64,000 bases of DNA from Perca fluviatilis (GCF_010015445.1 NC_053116.1:5593568-5657567); one strand, 5' to 3'; shown: positions 1-11,210, numbered from the stretch's first letter. Made by a program: numbers and translations. Notes: generated by a model from the letters alone, not told the origin.

Positions 1-1004
1 GACCCTCTAGGGGTCACAGACCCCCTGTTGAATATCTCTGGTTTAGTTTACAGACAGTGATGGCATGAGTCCATTTATAGAATTTGGAAATCAATTTCCC
101 AGTCTCTTGCCGACTCTGCTGACTTCCTGCCGACTCTGCTAGCTGGCGAGCTGACTGAAGTTTTCTAATGTTAACATCAGAGTAAACACTGAGGAAAAGG
201 TGGAGAAGATGAGCTCAAGCTACTGTAGCAGGACCTTCTCTGCGGCCAACTAATGACTACGAGTCGCTCATCGAATCGGGAAATCAACTCAGCAGTCTGC
301 AGCTGACTAGCCTGGCCCGTCAAAAAATTTGTATGTAAAGCAGAGCACAAAACGGTCGGCGACATTAAGGAGCACCTTGTTTATTGCTACGGTAAAAATG
401 AAGTGATTTATTAATAATGCAATAACAATAACTTATTTCACCAGTAAATTGCTGTTAAACGAGAAAAACAACCACTAGATGGGAAAAGGGTATTTTACAA
501 TAACTTTGAATGTGTTGTGCCCCTGTAAAAGGGGAAAATAGAATTAACCACACAGACACGATGTTGCTTCGCTCACATCCAATATTGTAATGGACGAGTG
601 GAGGCCACACATTCCGCTGCACAGTCCGAACAAGGCATTAGTAATCGAACACAGATTAGCAACTCAACTAGTACTTAAAACAGGAAACAAATAGAAACTT
701 AAGGAAACAAAGAAATACTGCAAAATGTCATTTCAAGTGCATTTTTCCCAAAGTCTTATAGGTATCTTGACAGCATTTTAAACACAAATCGTCTTTTTTA
801 TCCTATTTATCTTTTTTACGTGAAAAGGTCAGAGTAATGGATTACCGATCTACGGATAATTTTAACTCAAAGAAATGAATGACCATCTTTTTAACCAAGC
901 AGCGCAATAAATTACAGCATTTTAACTTAGCAGTTTTAACTTATACTTTTATGCACATTTTTAAGTATCTTTTAACCTATGTATGTATTCCCATTCAACG
1001 TCTG
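1..1004. other. Stretch without recognisable gene
   Basis: No coding region, RNA gene or clear transposon terminus is visible. A short direct repeat containing GCCGACTCTGCT occurs twice near 108-140. The rest is AT-rich non-coding sequence. It may contain old repeats that cannot be named by eye. Confidence 0.4.
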
Positions 1005-1079
1005 TGTTGTTTTCCTGACAAAGGCAGCTGCAGACTGTTACGTCCCGGTGTTGGAATCCTCTACAGTGAAATACGCTAA

Positions 1080-2241
1080 GTTTCCATCCACTTGTCAATT
1101 GAATTATCTGAAGTTCGGTAAAAAAAAACTCATGCGACTAAAGTCGGTGAAAGTTTGTTTCCATCCAACGGCTTTAAAGCGAATAAAAACCAGTGCGTAA
1201 TGACGTCACATGCTGTTTTGCGGTCAAATTGGTATATCGAATTGATTTGAGGCAGTTTATGGTGTTTCCATTCACTTTTGCACTGAATCACACAACATTC
1301 AAGCTGACATTTGCAAATAAAGTTTTGCTAGACAAAATGGATTGCACTGTCTACCCACAAATGATTAATATTGCACAAGATGTAATAGTGCTTATGTGCC
1401 AGCTGATAGCAACATATCAAGCTATAATAAGAAAACAACGACGCTAACAACACATGATACGCTATGATGATGCAGATGCACATAAATGCCCAACGACAAC
1501 GGAGGCGGCCCGTGTTGTGGGAACGACAGCGCTCCAAACATTGAAGCATTTTCGGATTTGACCTGTTGACCTTGTCCCAGATAAGCCATGGCCCTCTGGT
1601 TCCAACCGAGAAGCGATCACAATTGCGCTCTACGAACTGGCTACATGCGCACAGTACAGAGTGGGTGGCAAAACGTATGGGGTCAGCAAGACCACTGTGT
1701 GTTTACGCCGTGCGCAATGCCATACGAACAAGGATGATGTGAAGGTATATACTTACGTGGAGTGGATAAGGCGCATGAGATCTCGCAGCGTAACTATAGA
1801 GCGCACCTTGTGCCACAGGTGTATGGCGCAATAGACGGGACTCACGTCCCGATTAGATCCCCTGCTGAAGGCTGCAGGGATTTTCTCAATAGAAAGGGCT
1901 GGCCATCGATCGTACTACAGGCTGTAGTAGACGGTCGTTGCATTTTAAGGGACATTTGTGCCAGCAGTGTGCAATGGGTGAGCGGTCTTCACCACTTCTG
2001 ACCTGTACAGGTGCATCTGTTTAACCATAAAATGAGCTAAAACTTAATCACAATTCATTATTTATTCGGCAAATAATGTTTCCATCAGCGTTTATCAAGA
2101 GAATCTATAATTATCTATAATCGCTATTGATCAAGAGAAAATCCGATGAGATTGAACGTATAAACTTCGAATTTTACTGTTTCCATAAGGCATTTTTCAT
2201 TCAATATCACTTGATTCGCATAAAAACGTGTGGATGGAAAC
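1080..2241 (+). mobile_element. PIF/Harbinger DNA transposon, degraded
   Basis: The element is bounded by inverted termini GTTTCCATCCAC (1080) and GTGGATGGAAAC (2241). Both ends are followed outward by W and then TAGC/GCTA-like bases, so the exact target duplication (probably 3 bp, CTA or similar) is ambiguous. It carries a Harbinger nuclease remnant. The paralogue at 4938-5222 lacks it, which confirms insertion as a discrete unit of about 1.16 kb. Confidence 0.75.
1600..2000 (+). pseudogene. Harbinger (HARBI1-like) transposase remnant
   Basis: PIF/Harbinger transposases are DDE nucleases that act with a Myb-like partner. Here a degenerate helix-turn-helix region (around IALYELATCAQYRVGGKTYG, about 1627-1686) is followed by the nuclease core. 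At 1762-2001 there is an open frame with the hallmark GAIDGTHVPI (first catalytic Asp) and the family pattern FLNRKGWPSIVLQAVVDGR. The second and third acidic sites are lost: the frame stops shortly after the VDGR block, and the upstream part needs frameshifts. It is much shorter than the usual roughly 340-400 residues. It cannot encode an active nuclease. Confidence 0.75.
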
Positions 2242-2792
2242 ATAGCTATCAGTCACACTTTACACCGTTTACCGTTAGCTGTCAGCATTTGAACTATGTT
2301 TAATCCAGCTGCTAGTTAACGGTAGGCTAACGTTACTTGCTGCTAAGTGTAGTGTCAACTAGCGTCACATGTAGCGATGCTTCTGTTGCCTCTAACCTCC
2401 ATTTCGGAGCATCAGAGAACAGAGCAGGCATTTCAGTGGCACCAAAATGAGGCCCCAAAGTCCACGTTGCTATTCGGTCCGGTAGATACCGGTTGTTTAG
2501 GCACCATTGCAATATTGGCACCGGATCTCGGTACTCAACCCTAGTGGACAAGCAAGACCATCTCTAGATCAGAGGGGCAGTGAGAAAAACATGGAGTAAA
2601 GGAACAGTGAGTGCCCAGTGTGCAGGCGTCAGACAGTGAGCTGGGTGGCCTCCGTACCTGTGTTGGTTTCCAGCAGGATGTCGGGAACTGTGGTGTGCTT
2701 TCGCTCCGAGTCGTGTTTGGATCCTTTAGTGCTGCCGCTATTCGACCAGTCAACTCTTTTTATGCGTGCTGTCTGTCAGCCAAATTCAGCTT

Positions 2793-2992
2793 TCTTTTTT
2801 TTTAAAGATTATTTTTTCAGGCATTTTAGGCCTTTATTTCCATAGGACAGATGAAGACATGAAAGGGGAGAGAGAGGGGGTATGACATGCAGCAAAGGGC
2901 TGCAGGTCGGACTTGAACCCATGGCTGATTTGTCGAGGCGTAAACCTCTATATATGTGTGCCTGCTCTACCAACTGAGCTAAGCCGGCCACA
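2793..2992 (-). mobile_element. tRNA-derived SINE
   Basis: Read on the minus strand, the 5' end carries an A box (TAGCTCAGTTGGTAGAG, 2965-2981) and a B box (GGGTTCAAGTCC, 2909-2920), as in a tRNA-type RNA polymerase III promoter. This is followed by a body containing GCATGTCATACCCCC and an A-rich tail (poly-T on the plus strand at 2794-2803). Related copies lie at 26294, 26888 and 32636. It is not a tRNA gene: the acceptor stem is lacking and the tail is long. Confidence 0.85.
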
Positions 2993-3495
2993 ATCATGCC
3001 CAAGTTTAATGAAATGGTGGGATAACATTTGACAAGGAATGTACATTGTACAATGTCATGTGACGAATAAAATTTTATGATTGAAGTAATATAATACCCA
3101 GGTTGTAAAACGACAAAGCCACCAAACATTCAGTAAATATATTCTGTATTTTTATATTAATCCATCAGTCCTCAGGTGATTTATACTATCACACCTTGGT
3201 ACACTTCATCAGGTGTTGAACATAATGAGGCTGATCTGAAGTGGATTTCTGCTTAAATGTTGTTTTTCAGCCCTCCACCTGCAGCACTGGTCTGTCCTTT
3301 CACCCTGTATCCTCTGTGCGTGTGTGTGTGTGTGTGCATGTGTGTGTCACAGAGGCAGGTGGCAAGAAAAGGTCAGTGATGGCTGTGTCTGAGTGCTCAC
3401 ATCATGTCAGTAAAGAAAAGAAGAATATTCTTTTGAAAAGGGCATCTTTTAAAGGCCAGAAGTATAGTCTCAACTCCTCCACTCTTTCCGTTAAG

Positions 3496-3567
<72 letters not shown>

Positions 3568-4599
3568 GAGAATGAGATCATCCTCATTTGACAAATAATC
3601 TGTCAACAATAAAGTGTCCATATGGAAATGTTCTTTGGTTACTAGTTTCACAAGTAGTCACTAGTGTAGCTGACCTTTGAACTTCAAGTGGACAAAGGGT
3701 GCCAGTCACCTTTGTTTTCTGTCCCTTTGAGGCTAAAAGTCTCACCTTTGGCCTTCAAAGGTGACACATGACAGCACAGCATATGACAGAACATGCACTG
3801 CATCGGTGCGAAATGTTATAAACAAATATATACACTGCAACAATCGTTTTCACAAGCAACAATTATCCATCGGAATATTAAATTAACCAAAAAACCCACT
3901 GTGGTCTCCACATTCTTGATCGGCAGAAAAGTTTTTTGCTTGTTTAGGATCCGACTGGCCAGCATATTGCAAACTTTGTTGACTTTTTGACATTTTTCCC
4001 CTGAGTGAAATGAGGCTATAACAGCAATCTCAACCAGCACAAGCACTTGTGTCACTTGAAGTGCAGTCCCCACGCTGTTGAAGTGCCTGCCCTCCCACCA
4101 TCCCTCTCCCCCCTCCGTCTGACCCTGAAAATTCACCTCAAAACTCATCGAAAATGCAAACACAAGATTTTTGTGGAACTTCAATGGGGAATAAAGACTA
4201 ACAAGACAGATAACAACATTGAACACTACACAAACAGTAATTTATTTTTTTCATTTAGGTGTTTAATTATTCATAGTGACACAGGAGGTGACGGATCCAA
4301 TAAAAAAGGTTCCGGATCCAACGTCGGAGAACATGTTCCGGCGTTTTCCGGCTCAAATTAAGCCCTGCCTCGCTGACTCAGCCGCCTGAGAGACACGTCT
4401 GAACCTCGTCTGCTCTGATATGACACTGAAACCAAACTCCTCATCAAAGCTAAAAGCAACAGCTCAGATTTGGCACTGCAGCGGTGATAAGGCTAGTCAA
4501 ATAACAGTGTGACATTGTGTTATCTAGAAACTTGGCCACCAGCTTTCTGGATTACAGTAAATCTTCTCTGGTTTCCCAAACCTGCAGTGGGTTAAATGC
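2993..4599. other. Non-coding stretch with a CA microsatellite
   Basis: No gene is recognisable. Apart from the CA repeat at 3499-3565, there is a local imperfect hairpin around 3670-3790 with repeated cacctttg/caaaggtg words. Open frames crossing 3400-3600 come from the dinucleotide repeat. Confidence 0.5.
3499..3565. repeat. (CA)n microsatellite
   Basis: About 33 perfect CA units. Long CA/GT runs are common in fish genomes. The cysteine/valine and threonine/histidine frames across it are artefacts of the repeat. Confidence 0.98.
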
Positions 4600-4780
4600 A
4601 GGTGTCAAAAGTATTCACATTCATTACTCAAGTAGAAGTACAGATACTAGGGTTTGAAAAGACTTCTGTAGAAGTTGAAGTATTAACTCAAGCTTTTTAC
4701 TCAAGTAAAAGTGTAAAAGTACTGGTTTCAAAACTACTTAAAGTATAAAAGTAAAAGTAATGTAAGGGGGAAAAAATGCC
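4600..4780. mobile_element. Terminus of a hAT-type non-autonomous element
   Basis: Starts GCAGGTGTCAAAAGTATTCA and continues with the CTCAAGTAGAAGTACAGATAC and AAGTAAAAGTGTAAAAGTAC blocks, which I recognise as a very common fish hAT-type short element. The far end cannot be placed. The classification is from memory and the boundary is approximate. Confidence 0.45.
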
Positions 4781-4937
4781 ATTAAGGACAAAAGCTTAGT
4801 CCGCCCCACAGGGGCCTAATAGTGCACTACCCCACCTACACAAAAAAACATTTTTCTAAAGGCCATAATGACTATAATAATGTTATATTACAATTATACC
4901 TGCAAACTCAGAAGGGCTGAAAAAGATGACCCATCTC

Positions 4938-5222
4938 TTCTGTGTTTTTCAGACAGCAGCTACAGTCTGGTGTTACAATCCTCTCCACTGAAATACAGAC
5001 ACACTTTTACACCGTTTAACTGTCAGCATTTTAACCGTGTTTACTCCAGCTGCTAGCAGTAACGGTATGCTTACGTTACCTGCTGCCAACTGTAGTGTTA
5101 ACTAGCGTCCCGTGCGGCGATGTTTCAGTTCCCTCGAACGTCCGTTTTCGGAGCATCAGAGAGAAGCGCAGGCATTTAAGTGGCACCTAATAAGGCACCG
5201 AAATCCGCGTTGCTATTCGGTC
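4938..5222. repeat. Dispersed repeat, copy 2 (no Harbinger insertion)
   Basis: An uninterrupted paralogue of 1005-1079 plus 2242-2480. Around the insertion point it reads gaaatacagacacac where copy 1 has gaaatacgcta, then Harbinger, then tcagtcacac. It therefore serves as the pre-insertion allele. Confidence 0.7.
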
Positions 5223-5223
5223 C

Positions 5224-5387
5224 GTAACATGAGACACAGCCATCTTCTAACCGTAAACAAACCGGGAACTATATTCTCAGGCGGAAGAATATAGTACTTG
5301 GGTGGAGTGATATGCTCGCAGCAAGCCTGTCTGAGAATATTGTTCACGGTTTGTTTACTGATAGAAGATGGCTTCGCTCATGTTACG
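5224..5387. repeat. Foldback (palindromic) element
   Basis: Two arms of about 55-60 bp in inverted orientation: taacatgagacacagccatc...ggaactatattctcag on the left, and ctgagaatattgttcacgg...gcttcgctcatgttacg on the right, separated by about 50 bp. It lies exactly at the right edge of repeat copy 2. It would form a long hairpin as DNA or RNA. Confidence 0.75.
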
Positions 5388-5654
5388 TTGTTTTTTGTAC
5401 ACACTGTGACTCTATAAATCATAACATGTAAACAGGAACATGTTGGCGTTATTTTGTCACTTTTGTCACAATTCGGAGCAGTAGGCTAGTTGGAACCAGT
5501 TACCTGCAGGATCTGTGCTGGGCTAAGCTAATGCTGGAGCCGTCAGACAGCGTTACAGCACGCACGGAGATGAGAAGGGTATGTATCGACTTGTCTAACT
5601 CTGGGGGTTACGGTGAATAAGCTAAATTCCCAATAAGTCGGCGTGTTCCTTTAA

Positions 5655-6647
5655 GAATGTTGGTCTTTCTTACAGAGAAATTGCGAAGAAAGTCAAGGTG
5701 TCAGTGAGTACAGTATTCTTCACCATTAAAAGGCACTTAGAAACTGGGGGAAACTCTGACAGGAAGAGGTCTGGCAGACCCAAAGCCACAACAGAATCAG
5801 AAGACAAGTTTCTGAGAGTCAACAGCTTGCGTGATAGGCGGCTCACAGGACAACAGCTTCAAGCACAGCTTAATAGTGGTCGTAATAAGCAAGTCTCAGT
5901 TTCAACTGTAAAGAGAAGACTTCGAGCTGCAGGTTTGATAGGTCGAGTTGCAGCAAGAAAGCCACTACTAAGACGTCAGAATAAGAAAAAGAGGCTTGCC
6001 TGGGCCAAGAAACATCGTCAATGGACTACTGAAGACTTGAAGAAGGTGCTATGGACTGATGAATCAAAATTTGAAATCTTCGGTTCATCACGCAAGATTT
6101 TTGTACGCCGTCGAGTAGAGTAGGCAAAAGGATGGTTCCTCAGTGTGTGACATCAACTGTCAAACATGGAGGAGGAAGCGTGATGGTCTGGGGCTGTTTT
6201 GCTGGATCCAGGGTCGGTGATTTGTACAGAGTGAAAGGCGCCCTGAACCAAAACGGCTACCACAGCATTTTGCAGCGCCATGCAGTACCCTCTGGTATGC
6301 GCCTAGATGGTCAGGGGTTCATCCTACAGCAAGATAATGACCCAAAACATAAGTCCAAGCTATGTCAGAACTACCTTAGGAAAAAAGAACAAGATGGTAA
6401 GCTTAAAAACATGGAGTGGTCAGTACAGTCACCAGACTTAAACCACATTGAGATGGTTTGGGATGAACTGGACAGAAAAGTGAAAGCAAAGCAACCTACA
6501 AGTGCCACGCATTTATGGGAGCTTCTGTAACAGAGTTGGGAAGAACTTTCTGAAGAATATTTGATTTCCATTGTAGAAAGAATGCCACAAGTGTGTTCAG
6601 CTGTTATATCTGCCAAGGGGGGCTACTTTGATGAGTCCAAAATTTAG
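5655..6647 (+). pseudogene. Tc1 transposase pseudogene
   Basis: This would be the cut-and-paste transposase of the surrounding element. The visible order is an HTH DNA-binding region (YREIAKKVKVS..., about 5672-5760), the GRPKA linker (GSGRP-type AT-hook), then a DD34E catalytic domain: first Asp in VLWTDESKFEIFG (about 6046-6085), second in LQQDNDPKH, Glu in SPDLNHIEMVWDEL (note LNH in place of the usual LNP). Lesions: the N-terminus is truncated; a 5-bp tandem duplication GTAGA at 6115-6119 shifts frame and causes the stop at 6121; a CAA-to-TAA change gives a stop at 6528-6530, after which the family C-terminus (SWEELSEEYLISIVERMP) continues to 6646. Otherwise well conserved, so inactivation is fairly recent. 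Confidence 0.93.
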
Positions 6648-6810
6648 AATACATTTTGGTTTATAAATTGATTCCATGATTTATTTTTTAACTTAAATTG
6701 TTCATTTGTTCTATTCTTTCATTTCAGAGCACAATAAGACATTGAACTGCATGAATTTCAATAAAAACCTGGAAAATCGGGGTGTTCTAAAACTTTTGAC
6801 CGGTAGTGTA
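5655..6810 (+). mobile_element. Tc1/mariner transposon, 5'-truncated
   Basis: The right end is intact: ...aaaacttttgaccggtagtg is followed by TA at 6809-6810, the expected TA target. The reverse complement CACTACCGGTCAAAAGTTTT is a typical fish Tc1 terminus. The left inverted repeat and the transposase N-terminus are missing; similarity starts abruptly at about 5655 after an unrelated sequence ending gtgttcctttaag. Confidence 0.9.
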
Positions 6811-7393
6811 TATCCATGGCCCCGTGGTTATTCTACGGATTTTGTGGAACTCTTGCCATGTGCACGTCTGGTTAAAGCAGGTTCATCCTGAAAATCAAAC
6901 GGCTAAGATAAATCAATTTACTGATAGCTGTTTATGACGCTAGATAGTTGGTCTAAGACTGTATTTGATGATTTCATGTCAGCTGCTCGTCTTTGATGGA
7001 TTATAGCTGTTTGGGCTACCAGAGATGCTGGTGTGACTATTTTATGTGGTAGGTTTTAGCCTAGCAATGAGGTAAATCCAGCAAAAACAGCTACTACTGT
7101 TGGGCTAGTTCAATAGCTATATGAACAGCTATTCTCTTTTAATTGCATTGGCATAGTGCACACTATTTTGTGTTTTTTTTGCTGTTTTGATTATGATTGA
7201 GTTGTAGATAAATGTTTACATTTGTTTTTGTTTTTAATTACAGATGCAGGGTACCATCCCTGATCACACTGCTGATCAAGATGATCTCCCAGGATTTAGC
7301 TCTCAGAACCACGTGAAAATTTGAATGGTGTCTTACTTGCTTTAATCTAGCAATTTACTGCTAATCTATCAATAAGTCTAATTGGCTTGCATA
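6811..7393. other. Stretch without assigned feature
   Basis: No transposon terminus is visible. A possible small exon-like piece begins after ttacag at 7242 (atgcagggtaccatccc...), just upstream of the C2H2-family remnant, and may belong to it. The rest is AT-rich non-coding DNA. Confidence 0.3.
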
Positions 7394-8801
7394 AGGTTTT
7401 CTTGCCAAATTTGTGGACAATAGTCAGCCACCTCTGTGGCCTATGTGAGGCACATAAAAATTCACAGCAACATACCCAATTTAGTACTGCAGTGTTGTAT
7501 GCCTAATTGCCAAAGGACATTTAAAAAAATGTGCTGGTCTGAAGGGATATCTTTACAGACATCATAAGGATAGTATAGTTCAGCCAAGATCGATTAGGCA
7601 AGTGGATCTTACGTGTCATGTTTACACCTGCCGTGCCAAATGTGACTCCTTGACTGAGTTTTACTCTCATGTTAAGGTGCGCATCAAAGAAGGACGAACT
7701 ATTGTTTGTCCCTTCATTTACTGTGGTATCTGCATTTACATCTCATATTGTCAAGAAAACATAAAAGAAGTGAAGAGGGCAATTTAATGGATTCTGTTAT
7801 TGGTCTGGCTGGTGTAAGTGGATCTAGTGGTCCTCATGGAGACAGTGATTCAAAGTGTGGTGTGGAGATTGATGCTGCTGACAATGCAGACCATTTGGAG
7901 TTTAGCTCAGAAAATACTGAAGATTCACTGTTTTAGAGGAATCTTGCTCTGTTTTATCTTAAGCTACAGGCAAAGTTGCTGCTTCTGGCCTCCACCATTC
8001 TATCTCACTCAGTAATATTATTATGTCATCAATATTGTGTTTAATTTGTTCTATGCCCTAGGGATATGCCACTGCAGCTGACCTTGAGAGTTCACTCTCT
8101 ATACCTGCAACTCCTTGTCTGATACTTCTTGGTAAGTTGGTTTTAGATAGGACAGTTGGCTTTAGTGTTGTATGTAGTGAATTCAATGGTATCAAACTAA
8201 AACCCTATATTCAAAATGAAAACTAAAACAGAAATTTGACAGTTAAAACGGGAAGCCGCTTCCAGCGCTGGATGCTCAGCATTGAGGGCCAAATCGTTTG
8301 CGAAGGGATCCAGTGCGAAGGGATCCAGTCCACCTTTGTGACAGGGCTGGTGTCTTTTTTCCCCCCTGTTTTTACATCTTTAACCTACAGTACCAAGAGG
8401 AGGCAGCCTGCATGCTTGAATTCATCCAGAGGTAAGATATTGTCTGTTAACACCTGCACTTGTTTCTGGCCTAGCTGTGGCTCAAGCATGGTTTCAACAG
8501 ATCTGGTGATGGGATTTAGCAATTAACTTTGTTTTAGAACATTTTAGTGCAACTTACAATATTCAAAGAGGCAATAGGAGAGTGCATGTCGAGGATAGTT
8601 CATGTATATTTGTTGTCTTTGTTGTGCTGTTAGTCTGTGTGAATTACTAGATTTTCAACTAGTGTATAATTTTTCAGACAATTTGTGGGTATAAACCCAG
8701 AAAAAGGGACAAAGGCTGCAAAGGGGAAAAAAAGAAATGTCAATTCACACATTGCCAGCCTCTTGCACAGGTTCATGGACTTTCAGTGGGATTTTATTTG
8801 A
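7394..8801 (+). pseudogene. Decayed multi-exon C2H2-type gene of a fish multicopy family
   Basis: The first block (about 7394-7790) has paired Cys/His patterns: CQICG, then AYVRHIKIHSN, CCMPNCQRTF, LKGYLYRHH, then LTCHVYTCRAKCDSL...FYSHVK and IVCPF. The reading frame changes at a poly-A run near 7525. Three 3' exons keep exact splice sites and compatible phases: 8062-8131 (acceptor cctag, donor gtaagt), 8243-8431 (acceptor acag, donor gtaaga) and 8678-8801 (acceptor ttcag, stop tga). They read through GYATAADLESSL, then MLSIEGQIVCEGIQ, YQEEAACMLEFIQR and INPEKGTK, ending HRFMDFQWDFI. Lesions include an in-frame stop after CQICGQ, a 15-bp tandem duplication (CEGIQ twice) and a 1-nt shift at the T/C run near 8355. 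I recall uncharacterised fish proteins with this order; function unknown. Confidence 0.6.
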
Positions 8802-9308
8802 AAATTGTGAGTTAGATGTATACATTACACATATTTTCAAACAGCAATGACTCAGGAGCTGGGGAAATTCATTCTCAACTGCCTTTCAAAGTTAGAATGC
8901 TGAACTATTTTATATTATTCTGTCTGTTTTGTGCTCTGTTCCTGAAATTAGCTTTTTTTAGGTCAAGCCATGTGATAGAATTTTGGATTAAAAATAATTA
9001 TTAATAATAAATTAAAAAAGAGTTAAGTCTTGGCTTGAATGTATTCATACATGTTGAATTTCAGTAGTTTGGGTAACATTAAGTGTTGAGGTTCAGTATT
9101 TTGTTATATTGAACAACATATTTTGGTTTAAAAATGTATTTGCTACTTAACTATTTTTAAGCCATGAACATGAGATTTGTTTGTGATTAATCTGAGTTTA
9201 TGTGTAACATTTTTGATTGACCAGGAGTCACAGGGAATATCCTTGGTTTGAGTTTTTTTTGCTGAATTTTAGCAGTTCAGGGAACATTAAAAATGGGAAG
9301 ATGCTTAT
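8802..9308. other. AT-rich non-coding stretch
   Basis: I see no gene or recognisable element here. Confidence 0.4.
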
Positions 9309-9315
9309 GTGTTCC

Positions 9316-9539
9316 TATGGAACCCACACAACTTCTAGGCAAGACCTACCCTTCAATCGCATTCACATGCTACTATTGGCCTTGCTTACGCAAGGTAACA
9401 TAACCTGATTTGTTGGTCCTATCCCCTGACCAATCGGCTATCTTAACCTTAACTACTCAAGGTCAATGCCTAACCCCAACCAATCGAGCTGCTTCGTAGG
9501 GCGGGACTTGCCTAGAAGTTATGTGGGATCCATAATAAC
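9316..9539. mobile_element. Short inverted-repeat element (MITE)
   Basis: Left arm TATGGAACCCACACAACTTC (from 9317) continues CTAGGCAAGACC. The right arm is its inverted match, ending gtgggatccata (9533). Arms are about 34 bp with three or four mismatches. The core contains CCAATCGGCTA / CCAATCGAGCT. The word GTGTTCC flanks both sides (9309-9315 and 9540-9546), a possible 7-bp target duplication. Superfamily not determined. Confidence 0.65.
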
Positions 9540-9546
9540 GTGTTCC

Positions 9547-10182
9547 TGACAACAAATTCTACATCTGACAACCATTGAGTATCCTTTAGATTCTTATCTT
9601 GTAAAATAATTACTCTAAAAGTATTTGTTTTTTCAATTCATAAAAGATCCCAGTAGAAAATTCAGTGTGTAGAAAAGAAAAAGTTATAAGCCCTGTGGTT
9701 CCATTCGAAGTAAGGGGCCATGCTGCTACTGCTCACACCACACACACTGCTCAGTTCTGCTTGAACAGTTCTTTAGGTCCAGATATTGAAAGTGTCTTCA
9801 CTTTTTTCTTACTAAAAGTTAAATCTGCTGTTGTCGGATTTATCAACACCACTGTCATTTCACTTACAAAAAAAACCTGCTGATACATCATCTAATTTCA
9901 AATTTATTTTTTATGAGGAAGACATAATTTCTCTGCAGATCTGTAGCTCTCCCCAGGCACTTTGATGTGGTTTCTATCCGAGTGTGTGCTGGATACAACA
10001 GACTGCTCTCCACGAGAATGCTTTCTCACAGTGTGCGTCTGTCCTTGCATCGTAGTGCCTGCTTTCTTTAACAGGTAGATTATTGCAGGTGTCTCTTTGC
10101 ATTGTAATGAATACATGTTTTAGTTTTTTTCTTTGCTTGAATGTGTGCATGCATACAGTTTCTGTTTGTATGAATATTTAAA
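9547..10182. other. Non-coding stretch
   Basis: No gene, terminal repeat or RNA gene seen. Short open frames here have no recognisable domain. Confidence 0.4.
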
Positions 10183-10213
10183 GTGTGCGTGTGTGTGCGT
10201 GTGTGCATGTGTG

Positions 10214-10256
<43 letters not shown>
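10183..10256. repeat. (GT)n microsatellite, imperfect
   Basis: GT run with several GC interruptions (gtgtgcgt, gtgcatgt) in the left half and a perfect GT tract in the right half. Confidence 0.97.
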
Positions 10257-10257
<1 letters not shown>

Positions 10258-11210
10258 CAAGCAGAAAGGCGAGATGAAAGTAATGTCAGTTGCCAACAAT
10301 TATCATGCTGATTTGTAGTCTTCTACTCTGCATGCTGTCGCTGTGATCAACTGTTGAAAGTTTCCCTGCAGTCAAATCCACTGCGTGAAAAAAAAAGACT
10401 GTAAAATGAAAGGCAGAGATTACAGATGAAACTCAAGTGATGATGAAGTTTGTGAGGCCCTTAAAAGAGAGATGATTGCTAGGTACTTTGTTTTGAACCC
10501 AAGACTGAAGCAAGTCACGCTGTAAAAAAGCAGAGATGCAGGTGGAAAAACGACACCCACGTATGTCCGCCTATGTGCAGCCTCCCATCGAAGCACCGAC
10601 TGCAGGTAGATGGTGGCAGCAACACTGGATTTGGATTTGTCCACTGCGGGCTGCGCTACCATCTCATATCGTGGCATCAGTGTTAAATTGAGACAATTTC
10701 ATAACTGTAAAAAAAATCTTAGTCATGTTAAATAGCAGCAGAGGTGGTTTAGAATCGAGACTCCCTACCTCAGAGTAGTTTCCTGTATTTGTGTCACGTG
10801 GGCTCCTCCACCGGCACGCCAGGAGACTAGCGGCAGGTCCTGAGTAGATTAATTCCAACGGGAGAAGCGAACATGAACACAGATTATGAGTGATTCTTTC
10901 AACCCATAGTCACCAAAGTATATATTAGACCCATTATTCACAAGCCACATATCTCCAGAACATTGTGACACTAAAATGGCATTTTTCAGGCGAACATATC
11001 AGGAGAAAATTAACTTTGTTTGAGACCTGTTTCTGTCTCAGGACCAAACTCTTGCAAAATCTGGCAACACAGAGAAGCTAATGTCAGCTAACGTTGGAGA
11101 ACGCCCTAGCAAAACTAATCACAGTGATGCTAAATGTCTTTTAGCTGTGTAACATCTAACGTAAGCAAACGAAAATAATAATAAATTATACAAATATATT
11201 CACTCAATAT
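10257..11210. other. Non-coding stretch
   Basis: No recognisable gene. A minus-strand open frame at 10420-10677 has no known motif. The right edge is the 5' truncation point of the L2 copy at 11211. Confidence 0.4.

Larger units (their letters stand above)
1005..2545. repeat. Dispersed repeat, copy 1, split by a Harbinger insertion
   Basis: The flanks at 1005-1079 and 2242-2480 align in order with an uninterrupted paralogue at 4938-5222: shared blocks run from the cagctgcagactgt / cagctacagtct motif to ttgctattcggtcc. The right end (about 2490-2545) reads, in reverse, GGGTTGAGTACCGAGATCC, which resembles termini of fish hAT-type non-autonomous elements. The hAT assignment is from memory of such termini and is tentative. 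The split itself is seen directly in the sequence. Confidence 0.6.

Noticed and set aside
2793..2992. tRNA gene on the minus strand
   Set aside because: A and B boxes are present, but there is no acceptor-stem pairing and it continues into a SINE body with an A-rich tail.
3241..3651. Open frames of about 60-116 codons across the CA repeat
   Set aside because: They consist of His-Thr or Cys-Val runs produced by the dinucleotide repeat, with no domain.
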